Positions 48,488-59,913 are shown, numbered from the stretch's first letter. The stretch is 64,000 nt of DNA from Cryptomeria japonica (GCF_030272615.1 NC_081413.1:721570367-721634366); one strand, 5' to 3'. The notes: a model not told the origin generated them from the letters alone. Numbers and translations: made by a program.

Positions 48488-49525
48488 AGATAGAGATAAA
48501 TAGAGGGATAGAGAGATAGGTGGGGAGGGAGAAAGAGAGGTAAGATAGAGGTGAGATAGAGAGGAGAGAATGTGTGTGAGGTAGGTAGAGAAGAGAGGGG
48601 AGATACAAAATAGAAGGTTGAGAGGCGTAATTTTAGAGATTGGGGAGAGAGAGGAGAGAAAGATGTAGAAAGATGTAGAAAGATGGGGGAGAGAGAGAGA
48701 GGGAGAGTGATAGGAAGAGAGATAGGTCTATAGATCAAGGGAGACAAAGAGAGTGAAATAGAGATATAGATAATGATAATAGTAGCTTAGTGATTACTAA
48801 AATTTGACTAAGTGTGAGAAATTATAAGATCTAGAGCTTAAGCAGAGAGGAGAGAGTGAGATATTGAGAGGTAGAGAGGGAGGAGAAGGAGATAGATAGG
48901 AAAATAGATAGGTCTATAACTTAGCGTAAACAAAGAGAATGGGATGGAGAGGTAGAAAGAGAATGATGATATAAGCCCATTGATTACTAAAATTTGACTA
49001 AATCTAAAAAATTATAAGATATCCTAAAATTAGAATCTACACTATGACTCCTAGAGATTTGAAACCACTCTCAAATATCTTGACAATATATACATAAAAT
49101 ATAACTTAAAGTATAAGAAAATATCTTTCTTGTACTTAAATGTTATATTTTGTGTATATATCATGATGAAAAAATTAAGGGAAGGCCAAAGAATTGCCAT
49201 CTAAGTCCATGTTCCTTATCTAGCTTTATGTAAGCAAAACATGTACACATTTTTCTTGCTAAACATAACACATACACATTTTTATTTTTAAAAAAACGTA
49301 CACATTTTCTATTTTTTTAAAAACAGGTACACATTTTTAATTTAAAGAACAAGTTACATGTGTTTTTAATTAAAATAACATGTACGTGTTTTGCCTTGTA
49401 CTTAGGCTTGGATGACAAGGATGAGGCTTGGGAGCCTCATTTCCCTCCTTTTTATGTGTTTTCTTCTTCCAAACTAGTTTCTCAACTTCATCATCAACAA
49501 ATTTACATGTTATCAAGTGGGTATC
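48488..49525 (+). repeat. Family G copy 1, tail segment
   Basis: Resumes at GAGATAGAGATAAATAG and runs through the GA-rich part, the TTAGTGATTACTAAAATTTG segment and the ACATTTTTATTTTTAAAAA tail to TTACATGTTATCAAGT, where homology with copy 2 ends. An internal duplication near 48770-48990 repeats the GATTACTAAAATTTGACTAA block. Confidence 0.8.
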
Positions 49526-50344
49526 TGTAAAATTGCCACCATAATTTCACTCATGTTCTAAGATTTGTAACTTATATAATGTAATATAAATTAATTATAT
49601 TAATTAGATATGTCCTATGTAATCTAATGTAAATTACTTATATTAATTAGGTATGTCCTATGTTATGTAATGTAAATTATACTATTGGTCCGGTGGTCGA
49701 TCTTGGTATCATGTGATGTAATTTTTGAAATTACGAGTTGAGGGTTGAGGGTTTAGCTGAACTTGTTATCAAGGTTGATGATTTGTATATATAGGTGAGA
49801 TGCTTATGTAATTTAGGTATCAGTATTGTGTCTGCATTATCAAAGAGAGGTGAATGTGTGAAATAGGATATATCATTCAGTGAAGTGTTGAGGTGTGCTT
49901 GGTGTTGTAGAGCAGACAACTGTGCTTAACCGGAACTGTCATCAAGCTTTTATAGATGCTATTATTGCAGTTCATTCTTTTCGTATTGTAGTCCAAATCA
50001 TTTTGCAAGTCAGTGAGAATTCCCTAGGGGTTGTAGCCTTTTGGGCATATATCTTCTGAGTAGTGAGCTCTAGGCAGTCTGCCTGAATGCATGTGCATTA
50101 CCCATTGTAATATTTTCACATACTACTGTAGAGTATCATCTTATTGTGGGTAGGTTTCCATTGTGGATTTTACCTTAATCGAGTTTTCCATGTCAAAATA
50201 TTGGTGTTGTGTATTGTGTTGTTAATTTGCTTATCTATCTATTGCTACAATTTATCAGTTTATGTTTTGGAGTTTCATTTGTTGTGATCTGGTGAAGACT
50301 GATTCACCCCCCTTCTTAGTCTTCCTTCTTGATTGCTACTAACA
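49526..50344 (+). mobile_element. 5'-truncated family A LTR
   Basis: The 3' end has the family marks: GTGGGTAGGTTTCCATTGTG, CGAGTTTTCCATGTCAAAAT, TGATTCACCCCCCTTCTTAG, and a CTACTAACA close at 50344. The TGTTGGC start and the GTCATTGATGTC motif are missing, and the block begins right where family G copy 1 ends. No TSD could be matched. Confidence 0.65.
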
Positions 50345-50756
50345 AGGGGGGATAGATATAAGTAGACATAGAAGGGGAGAGAGAGTAGGGAAGGAGATCC
50401 ATGTAGAAAAATAAAGGGAGTGAGAGGGAGGTATGTAGAGAGAGAGAGGATGAGAGAGAGGTATAAAGATATGTCTAGATCTTGGGGTGGAGAGGAGAGT
50501 GAGATAAAGAGAGGTAGAGAGAGGGGGGAGAGGGAGAGTAATACAGAGAGATAGGTATAAATATTGGGGGAGACAAAGACAACAAGATTAAGAGAAAAAG
50601 AGAGGGAAGGGGAGAGAGAGTGAGAGAGAGGGATATTTATGTAACAAATAGAGGTAGGTAGGGAGGGATATAGAGGTATTAGAGAGAGGGAGAGGGGACA
50701 TAGAGGTTAATACAAAGGGAAAAGTTGAGAGTGAGATAAGTCAAGAGGAATCATGG

Positions 50757-50800
<44 letters not shown>

Positions 50801-51705
50801 TGAAGGGAGTGATGGGAGGTAAATGAAGGGAGTGAGGGGAGGTAAGTAGGAAGAGTGAGAGAGGAGATAGAGATAAATTGAGGGAGAGAGAGGTAAGATA
50901 GAGGTGAGATAGAGAGGAGAGAATGTGAGTGAGGTAGGTAGAGAAGAGAGGGGAGATACAAAGTAGAAGGGTGAGAGGCATAGTTTTAGAGATCGGGGAG
51001 AAAGGAGAGAATGATATAGAAAGATGGGGGAGAGAGAGAGGGAGAGTGATTGGAATAGACATAAGTCTAGAGATCAAGGGAGACAAAGAGAGTGAAATAG
51101 AGATATAGAGCTCAAATGATAATAGTAGCTTAGTGATTACTAAAATTTGACTAAGTGTGAGAAATTATAAGATATCCTAAAATTAGAATTTGCATTATGA
51201 CTCCTAGAGATTTGAAACCACTCTCAAACATCTTGATTAAAGTATAAGAAAATATCTTTCTTGTACTTAAATGTTATATTTTATGTATATATCCCGATGA
51301 AAAAATTAAGGGAAAGCTAAAGAATTGCCATCTAAGTCCATGTTCCTTATCTAGCTTTACATAAGCAAAACATTTACACATTTTGCTTGCTAAACATAAC
51401 ATGTACACATTTTTATTTTTAAAAACACGTATGCATTTTTATTTTTAAAAACATGTATGCATTTTTATTTTTAAAAACACGTATGCATTTTTTATTTTTT
51501 AAAAATATGTGCATGTTTTTAATTTAAAGAGCAAGTTACATGCATTTTTAATTAAAATAACAGGTACATGTTTTGCCTTGTACTTAGGCTTGGATGACAA
51601 TGTTGAGGCTTGGGAGCCTTATTTCCCTCCTTTTTATGTGTTTTCTTCTTCCAATTTGGTTTCTTAACTTCATCATCATCAAACTTACATGTTATCAAGT
51701 ACAAC
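50345..51705 (+). repeat. Family G repeat copy 2, uninterrupted (about 1.36 kb)
   Basis: The cleanest copy runs from GGGGGGATAGATATAAGTAG to TTACATGTTATCAAGT without a transposon inside. About 750 bp of purine-rich DNA includes (GA)n at 50763-50797, followed by an AT-rich tail with CACGTATGCATTTTTATTTT repeats. It has no coding potential and no visible terminal repeats. Its class is unknown. Confidence 0.7.
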
Positions 51706-51771
51706 GGACGAGTTCATTTTCCCTACTAAAAGACTGGTAAAAGTAGGGAAATGAACTCATTCATTGTACTT
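51697..51771. repeat. Hairpin-forming inverted repeat
   Basis: Arms 51697-51726 and 51743-51771 pair around a 16-base spacer. The inner part GAGTTCATTTTCCCTAC pairs with GTAGGGAAATGAACTC, with one bulged T. The outer part has three C/T or G/A mismatches that still allow G:U pairing in RNA. It could be the remnant of a MITE or a fold-back insertion. Confidence 0.75.
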
Positions 51772-52107
51772 AACCACTACCCTTTCCTTTAATAATCTTT
51801 GTCGCTTTCAAGACTTGTGAATTGATCCTTTTATTTCTCACAAATTATTGATCGTTGATTATTGAATGTACTGCGATGAAACTTTCAGATCTTCCACCTC
51901 ACACAAAGATTTGGGTGATGATTATTTATATATACTTTATCGCTATAATCAATATAGTCGATTGACATAGATATATGTTGAAGGTGTGTAATTTGTTGCA
52001 TAATATTAACCACTTTAGACATAGTCTCTTTTGCCTAGAGATCGTTGATTATATTATCTTGATTGAAGCACATATTATCTAGAACTAGGCATCCAATTAA
52101 TCACATA

Positions 52108-52638
<531 letters not shown>

Positions 52639-52775
52639 TGTTGGACTAATTGTCAGCATCCTCCTTCAGATTCAGGATATGGACTAACCACCTTTTGTGG
52701 ATCTATTTATCTTTAGCATTTGTATTGGATGTTAACAAGTTGATCCTTTTGTGCAACGAAAAACATGTTCCAAAA
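52639..52775 (+). repeat. TRIM 5' LTR (137 bp)
   Basis: Opens TGTTGGACTAATTG and closes TGTTCCAAAA, aligned with TGTCCCAACA in the 3' copy, so its terminal CA has mutated to AA. Confidence 0.9.
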
Positions 52776-52777
52776 AA

Positions 52778-52790
52778 TGGTATTAGAGTC
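52778..52790 (+). other. TRIM primer binding site
   Basis: TGGTATTAGAGTC lies two bases after the 5' LTR. It differs by one C to T change from TGGTATCAGAGTC, an initiator-Met-type PBS. Confidence 0.85.
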
Positions 52791-52823
52791 AGGTCATGAG
52801 TTTGAATCCCCTAGGGTGTCACT

Positions 52824-52834
52824 AAGGGGGGAAA
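52824..52834 (+). other. TRIM polypurine tract
   Basis: AAGGGGGGAAA, ending just before the 3' LTR, in the expected place for plus-strand priming. Confidence 0.8.
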
Positions 52835-52971
52835 CGTTGGACTAATTGCTAGTGTCCTCCTTTGGGTTTAAAACATGGACTAAACGCCTCTCATGGATCC
52901 ATTTATCTTCGACATTTGTATTGAGTGTTAACAGGTTGATGCTTTGATGCAATGACAAAAATGTCCCAACA
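52835..52971 (+). repeat. TRIM 3' LTR (137 bp)
   Basis: Opens CGTTGGACTAATTG (T to C change at the first base) and closes GTCCCAACA, next to the ATAGA target duplication. Confidence 0.9.
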
Positions 52972-52976
52972 ATAGA

Positions 52977-53427
52977 TTCTCAGGTCCCACGGTTTGTAGC
53001 AACATTTAGTCAAAACATAATCTTGTTGAACACAAGTAAAAGTACACTTTAGAAAAATGCCAAGAAGAAGACCATTCCAATATTGCTCAAATGCTAACAA
53101 CTTTTTAAAAAAACATGTTTTGATGATCTCAAACTGTGTACTATATTCATCAAAGATCATCTTATTTTCACCGACTTTTGAACTCCAAATGACTCTTGGA
53201 TTCTATTTAGAAGCCTTAGTAAAGTACTGGATCATGCTAATGTTGTGCCACTTTGATTATATCAACTTGATTCTCATATCCAAACAACAAACTCCTTTCA
53301 TTAAGTTTGAAGTAGTCATTGTTCAGTTTCAAACTACAGTGCATAAAGGTGTCTCTCAAGGTGTCAACAGGAAAATTCCAATTTCTCCAAACTGTTGTCA
53401 TCATTGTAGAGTTATAGGAAGGTGTAG
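52977..53427. other. No gene identified
   Basis: Overlapping open frames on both strands (53057-53440 plus, 52903-53160 minus) show no family motif. The minus frame runs into the TRIM, so it cannot be an intact gene. Confidence 0.4.
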
Positions 53428-53910
53428 TGTTAGGAATTAATCTTTACTTTGTAAAGTTAATTTCCTTTTATTTGTTACTTGTAGGAATATTCCTAAGGAA
53501 TCCCTACAAGTCCTTTATCATATTTCAGTCCTCATGGCTCATTTTATTTATTCCAAATATGTGGAATATTAGATTTCCTCCTCATGTGCCACTTTGCATG
53601 CACATAGGATGATAGATGGCATCCCTAGAATTGGGAGTTACATTTGCAACTCCTCTCTCACCTCTATATATTTGAGGTGCTTCTCTCATTTCTTCCATGG
53701 AAGTATTTCTATGCTTATCTCACTCTTTCTTTCTCTCGTTGTATTTTTTTAGGCTTTATGCCTTCTTCATAATCATGGTTTTCTTTTTTGCTTTTTCCCC
53801 CTTACAAATCTTGTGTCTCCTTCTTGGATTATGGTGTGCTTGCTCTTGGTTTTGGATTCTCATTTTGATGTTAATATTCTACCTTCAAACAATTGATCAT
53901 TGATTACTTT
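53428..53910 (+). mobile_element. Possible LTR with TATA box (ends uncertain)
   Basis: The block opens TGTTAGGAATTAATC and has a TATA box at 53664-53673 (CTATATATTT) followed by a T/C-rich leader. This is promoter-like LTR organisation. I found no matching CA end, TSD or partner copy, so this is a weak call. Confidence 0.3.
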
Positions 53911-54489
53911 TTTCTTGGTAATTCATGTTATTTTTCTTTCAGATTCCTTAGATTCCTGTCAAAAATCATTGTTCGTTGTGAAGGCAAAAATCTGAATTGT
54001 ACTTGGAGAACCTCTCACTATTAGTTGCCTCCATTCTATCAATAGCTAAATATCCACTTGATAAAAAATTGATATCATTAACTTAGAGAAACAAGGGTAA
54101 TGATAATTGTCATATAGCTGCATAGGAAGTATGTGCATAGTTGTAGAGACACCTTTACTCATGCTTAAACATTCGATAGTTGGTTTATTAAAAGAGTGAA
54201 TCCCTCATGTGGACTTTTCATGAATCGTAATCTCTTGGAATTTGATTGGAGACTTGTTTGTCTTACAATCCTTATCTTCCTCAATACTTTCCCCAAGTTT
54301 TGTGATTGACTTCAATCTCATCTCCTGATTCTTGTGACACTCCTTTGTCCCACTCAAAAGGTAGATTATCACAAGTCATTTGGGCTTCAATATCAAACTA
54401 TTCACAAGTTGAAATTTATACTTCCAAACACACATATTCAATACATTATATTCTATTTGTGGAGGTGGAAACCACCAAAACAAGGGGTT

Positions 54490-55113
54490 TGACTAAGGCA
54501 AAACCCTCTATAGCCACCTAGAAACCATTTTTCAAGTTGAAGGTATAGGTACAAAAATCTGGTGGACACGTGATCTTCAAAATTGACAGAGCACACAGAT
54601 ATAGAACCAACCTCCAAATTTAGACTCATTATTCAGGGAATAGGGCATGGCACCTTGGTCCTCCCCAGGACTAGGGCGTGGCACCCTGGTCCTCTGTGTT
54701 TTATGCATTTTTAGCAGTTTTGCAGTTTATGCCCTTTGTTTTGATAGGGACTAGGTCATGGTGCCTTGGTCTTGTACAGTCAACATCAAATTTTAGTGTC
54801 AAGTATGCATAAGAATTCCCCTACCTGCTCTATGCTCAGTTTCTCAGTTTCAGTACAGTCAGATTATGCATTTTTAGCTTAAACTTGTATCTTTATTCAT
54901 CTCCTAGCATAGTTGATCATTGCATCATATCTTGTACATCTACTCTTCATTTACAACAAAGGAATAAAAACCCTAAGAGATATTCCATGGTTCTCTCTTC
55001 CTCACAAGAAGTATCCAAAGTGAACTATCTCCCTAGGCTCTTTTGTATTCCATTGTGTGTACATGAGAGTGGGATTAGGTCTTAGTCACCCGATTAAATT
55101 TTTATGCTCCACA
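54490..55113 (+). mobile_element. 5' LTR (about 624 bp)
   Basis: Opens TGACTAAGGCAAAACCCTC after CAAAACAAGGGGTT and closes ATGCTCCACA next to the PBS. The 3' LTR counterpart is 61159-61769. A GGGCGTGGCACCCTGGTCC-like motif recurs two to three times inside (54640-54780). An internal-type purine tract upstream of a 5' LTR is unusual and may mean that another element copy once lay to the left. Confidence 0.65.
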
Positions 55114-55116
55114 TTT

Positions 55117-55134
55117 TGGTGAACCCGATGTGAA
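55117..55134 (+). other. Primer binding site, tRNA not assigned
   Basis: TGGTGAACCCGATGTGAA follows the LTR end after TTT. It begins with the TGG complement of CCA, but I cannot assign the tRNA. Confidence 0.5.
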
Positions 55135-55475
55135 TACCTTTTATTCTAATTTATGTTCTCAGATCTGAGTGTTTATTCTATTTCAAATTCAAATTTTCAT
55201 TTGCAAGTTTGATTTCCTTACAAATTTCAAAATTTTAGAGGTTAATTTCACTAAAACCCTAATTTTTAGATTCAAAATTGAACTTGTGGATTGCTTAATT
55301 TGGATCAATAATTTAATATTTTATTTGGGAATACTTTGCACTTATAGATCTCATTTATAAATCAAAATTTGGAGTGCTTTCATTGGTTTAAACATCATTA
55401 AAAAAAATTGAAAAATTGGACATTGGTTTCTATTTTGCATTTGTTAACATTTAAAAAAGGAAAATTGTTATCATA

Positions 55476-57106
55476 ATGCATTCATTTCACAGATGTGATA
55501 ATGGGTTGGCCTCCCTTGTTTCAATTTACCCCTCTCCTAAAGATCCTCCTATCCATAAGGATATTTTAGTGCAAAAAAGAGTTGTTACCAATTCCTTCAA
55601 AACTCTCCCATGTTTTGAAGATGAAGATTTGAAGAATGATGTTGATAATTCTCCTAAAATGTGCCTCTCCCATGAAACTATCCTATAGGAAAAGGATGAT
55701 ATCATAAATACCTCTCTTAATCTCACCTTACCTTCCTTACATAATGCTTCTCTTAGAGAAAAATTATTGATGGATATTGACTTATCTTCTCCCAAATTTG
55801 GTCTTACCAATGGGGGTACATTAGTACAACAAGAGGTTATGAACACTTCTTTTGAATATCTCCTTTCTAAGTATGAATCTTTGAAGAGTGATGTTCATTT
55901 TCCTCCTAAGAATCACTTTCCCCACGAGGATCATTTGATGCAAGAAGATGGTATTATCCCTACTTTCCTAGTGATAGCATACCCTCTTTTATTTTCAATA
56001 GAATTCCCACCAGAGACAAAGCATTAATGAGTCATGCTTGTCCTTTTCCTAAAGCTTGTCTTAACCTCAAAGATACCTTGGAAGGAGAAGATGAAATCAT
56101 AAGCAATTATATTAATTCTCTCCCTCCTAAAGATCCCTCTAAAGATATTTTGAGGCAAGAGGATGAATTTAACAACACATGTATTGATACTCTCCCTTCT
56201 AAGGATGGATCATTACTAAATAGTGACATTCCCTATCCCAAAATTTTCCTTAACAATGGAGACATCATCATGCAAAAAGACAATTTTAAAACCTCTCGCA
56301 ACGATCTCCTTCTTTTGGGTGAACCTTTGGAGAATGATGTTGATTGTCATCTTACTATGTCCCTCTCCCATAAGAATACCTTGGTCAAAGAAGATGATAT
56401 TATGATAAAAGAGGGTAATATGATTGACAATTTCCTTAATAACACCTCACCTTCTATTCATTTCAATAAAATTCCCTACAAGGATGAGTCATTAAAACAT
56501 AATGCTCACCCCTCTTCAAAACTTGGTTCTACTCATGAGGATACTCTACTTCAAGAAGGGATTGTTAATATCTCTTTCAAGGACTTTCCTCTCAAAGATG
56601 AAAATTTTAATATTAATGTTGATCCTTCTCCTAGAGAGTCCCTCTCCCATATAAATCATTTGGTGATAGAGGATGATATGATCTTTCCTACTAACACTAT
56701 ACCCTCTTTCAATAACTTTACCTTTAGGGATGAAACATTAATATCTACTTCTAGTATATCTCCTAAAATTGATCCTATTCATGATAACATTTTGGTGAAA
56801 AAAGAGACTATAAACACTTCTTTCAATAACCTTTATCATACTAATGATGTTCATCCTTCTAAAATTCATAAGGACACCTTGGAGCAAGCAAATGATTGTA
56901 GGTTGCAAGGGTTTGATAATCCTAAGCCATATTTGATTAATATGATACATGTGAATGGCTATGAAACACCTAATAAACCCCTCTTCACAGTTCAAGGTGC
57001 TAGTCCTCCAAATTCACAACCTCTAAAGAAGCCTCTCTTGGTGGTTCAAGGTGGTTATAGGGATGATTCCTTTTGCACTCCTAACAAACTGGTCATTACT
57101 ATGTAA
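55476..57106 (+). pseudogene. Tandem-repeat protein ORF in gag position
   Basis: The reading frame encodes about eleven imperfect repeats of roughly 39 residues (about 117 nt). The consensus is SPK.SLSH.DTLVQEDDI, then NTSFN.LP.KDESL.NDVD. Clear units include SPKMCLSHETIL (near 55655), SPKFGLTNGGTLVQQEV, SSKLGSTHEDTLLQEG and SPRESLSHINHLVIEDD (near 56630). It is acidic and Asn/Ser/Leu rich, with no membrane segment. One TAG (55686) and one frame change (near 56020) break it. After 56940 two NKPL/KPL..VVQG motifs follow. I recognise no domain. It occupies the place of gag but lacks the gag signature seen at 5936-6133. Confidence 0.7.
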
Positions 57107-58135
57107 TGAAGTTATCCTAATAAGAGCCCTTATGAGTATGCTAAACAAATCACCCAAGAGAGTTACAATGCAATTGCTCACACATCTAATACGTGAAACA
57201 ATAGGCAACTGAATCCTCATTTGGTCATCCCTTCTTCACTTCTCACTTCTCAACCTATTCTTCCACAAGCACCTCGTATCCCACAAACTCTTAGTAAGGA
57301 GTATGATAGATGATTGAACAACTTAAATCTACTCTTGCCAAGATATCTCTTTGGGATTTGATTCAAACTTCATCGACTCATCATGGAATGTTACAAGATG
57401 TTTTAAAGAACTTATATGTCCCACCCGTAGTGACACCTAATAATATGGCTTCTTTGATTGATCCTATAAGAACTCCTAAAGCTCAAATTGTATTCGCACA
57501 AGATGACTTCCCCTCCCATGAGATTCAACCCTCTTATGATTGTTGTTATTATCAACGATAATTCTATAAGAAGAACCCTTGTTGACAATGGATCTGGCCT
57601 TAATATTTATAGCATGGATTTATTGCATATGATTAATGTGGATCGTTCTCTTATTCAACCTGATTCTCTTACTATTCATGGCTTTGACAATATTGCTAAA
57701 CAATATTTAGGTACTATAACCTTGCCTATTAAGGTGGGACTTGTTATTTTGTCTACACTCATACATGTCATGCCCAATAAGCTCACCTACAATCTTCTAT
57801 TAGGACGACCTTGGCTTCATAATATGCAAGTTGTCCCTTATACTTTGCATAGGAAACTTAATTTCATCTACAACAATAAGATGTATACCTTGTTGGATGA
57901 TACCAATTTAAACGCTCCATTGCAAACCAAATCTTCTTGTTCAACTAATTCTAATATTTCTTCCAATTCTCCTACATCTTCAAATATATCTATTTCCTTG
58001 ATGACGATTGGGGATCTCTATACTATAACCCTACTTTTGTGGGAGAATATAGGGTCTCTTGGAAAGGATCTAAATTTGAGAAAGAAAAATCTAAGGAGGA
58101 ACCTAAAAAGCAACCCATTTTGTCTAAACAACTAG
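57107..58135 (+). pseudogene. Gag C-terminal/aspartic protease region (degenerate)
   Basis: IEQLKSTLAKISLWDLIQTS and the THHGMLQDVLKNL segment match the region before the protease in Tat-type elements. After a frame change near 57500 comes RRTLVDNGSGLNIYSMDLL, the active site with catalytic Asp in DNGSG, then LTYNLLLGRPWLHNMQVVPY, the LLGRPW motif. It is closely similar to the protease at 4233-4854. The product would cleave the gag polyprotein. The frame change and stops prevent that. Confidence 0.8.
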
Positions 58136-59898
58136 GTAACAATTTTGTGGCTGCTTCTAATTCAAACAATTCTTCATAATCTTCTTCTAATTCATGTAGC
58201 ACTGAGACCTACAAGGCCCCACCATCTCTTTCTAATTTAGCATCCCTTTATAGTCCAAGTTTTCACATTTTAGCTAAGAGTGAATATAATGGAAATGGAT
58301 GTGGTGAAAATGAACAAGGAATTAAGGTTCCTTTAGAAAATAACATGCATGAAGCTTCATTTGGACTTGGACATAATTCTTCAAAGCCCACTAAAGCATC
58401 TAAAATACCATCTCTCAATGTGAATTCTATATTTAGCAATGATGATAGCCTCATCCCCATTATATCGTCCTCTATGTCTCTCAACATGCATCCCTCTCAT
58501 AAGGAAATTTTGGCGATGAACAAGTCTCTTTATGAATCTCCTCAAGAAATTTCCAATCCCGCTTATGAGGTTTTATGTTTTATCCATTCTTATATCCTCT
58601 CTTCTAGAAATAAGGCCCTAATTAGTTATACCTATCGTTCGCCTAAGGTTTCTTGTGTGTAGGAGGAGCATGACTTAGTGGATTATTATTCTCCTATAAA
58701 CTACTCTCTCGATCAATAATTCTCAATATTTATCATCTTAAACATGTTATTAATCCCTAAGCTGGTAGAGAATTTAACATGTCACATTCAAATTCTTCAT
58801 CCGATTTTTCATATCTTCAAATAACATTAGTGGCTATTATGTTTCTCATCATTATGTGACATTGTTATCTCACTTACTGGGGGCTCATTGTCATTCATGA
58901 TGGTACAATTTCACATGCAATCATACTTTGGAAGCAACATAATAGCCTATTTTTATCCCATCTCTTGACTCTATGTGTGGGGGGCAGGAGTGGTTTCAAA
59001 CATCTCTCCTTTCCAAGGTTAAAAATTTTCCCTTTTGTGAAGTAGTGTCTTTTATAAGGATCTCTCATTGATTGTAGAGGTGTATATTCCAATTAGGGAT
59101 TCCCTCTCTCATATTGGAACACGTATCCTTAATGAGGATCTTTAGTACATATCCTTATTTGGACATCTTCCTTAGTGTAGGAAGTCTTTAATCATTCATC
59201 AAATTATTTGCCTCATTGAGTGGTATCTTTTAAAAGGAACCCTTCTATTTCGTGAACATGTGTATCCCTGATGAGGATCTCTTTCCTTCTTTTTACAAGA
59301 ATGTTTCTTTTATAAATGATCTCTCTTTGATGTCCTTGCCTCTATGCTTGGGTGGAAAGGGTCTTATTTCAATCTTCTATTCTTTCTCCAATGATTCATC
59401 TTTCCTTTTTCTAAGTTGCAATTTCATTTTATGTCATCTCTTGCATAGAATATGGGTATTCTGTATTTAGGACCTCTCTATGAAATGATGCATCTTTCAT
59501 GAACAATCTCTCCTTAGTGAAAGTGTGCAATCTGTTGCTAAGAATCCTCTTTTCCTACATATTGGAGGAGGTGTGTATTCTTATTTTCCTTTCTATTCTT
59601 AAAGGTGGATGTCTTTTGCATAATGATCTCTTCCTCCTTTTTCACAATTTAAAAGGTAATTATTTTCTCAACCCTAACTTTGCATTCTTCTGCTTAATCT
59701 TTCATATTGTGTTAGATAGCTTCAATCCTCACACTCTTCATTGTGTTGGAATTGTGGTTTAGTTCTCTTTCTTACCAAATGATCCATGATACACTTTGAT
59801 CCTATATCAAGCCTTGTTGTAAGCATTTTTCATCACCTCTTTTCACAATTCATTGTGGTAAACATGATACCCTATTTCACCTCACTAAATTAGCAAGC
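58136..59898 (+). mobile_element. Non-coding 3' internal region replacing pol
   Basis: An open stretch at 58345-58662 (HEASFGLGHNSSKPTKASKI) resembles the post-protease G-patch-like segment. After that no RT, RNase H or integrase motif appears in any frame. The sequence has loosely repeated phrases such as GTGTGTATTC..GAGGATCTCT and T-rich blocks. Confidence 0.5.
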
Positions 59899-59913
59899 CG
59901 AAATAGGGGGGCA
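59899..59913 (+). other. Polypurine-tract-like element
   Basis: CGAAATAGGGGGGCA is followed by TATAGCCACCCGCGAATTTT. It looks like a polypurine tract plus an LTR start with TG changed to TA. No second copy of the following sequence was found. Confidence 0.4.

Larger units (their letters stand above)
52639..52971 (+). mobile_element. Complete TRIM element (333 bp), TSD ATAGA
   Basis: Two direct repeats of equal length (137 bp, 52639-52775 and 52835-52971) enclose 59 bp. The enclosed part starts with AA plus an initiator-Met-type PBS and ends with a purine-rich tract. ATAGA flanks both sides (52634-52638 and 52972-52976). This is the layout of terminal-repeat retrotransposons in miniature: no coding region, moved by proteins from other elements. 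The LTR copies differ at many C/T and G/A positions, so it is old. Confidence 0.93.

Noticed and set aside
48316-51086. Leu/Ser-Pro-rich frames on the minus strand at 48316-48747 and 50707-51086
   Set aside because: Same cause: purine-rich family G repeat read in reverse.
52778-52820. tRNA-like or SINE promoter reading of TGGTATTAGAGTC..GAGTTTGAATCCC
   Set aside because: The flanking 137-bp direct repeats, purine tract and 5-bp TSD fit a TRIM far better. The tRNA-like look comes from the primer binding site.
52903-53160. Minus-strand open frame of 85 codons next to the TRIM
   Set aside because: It reads into the inserted TRIM, so at least part is not native coding sequence. No family recognised.
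54426-55113. Treating the CTTCC flanks of 54426-61769 as a firm target duplication
   Set aside because: The implied LTR would not start with TG and would have no polypurine tract before the 3' copy. Reported as an open question instead.
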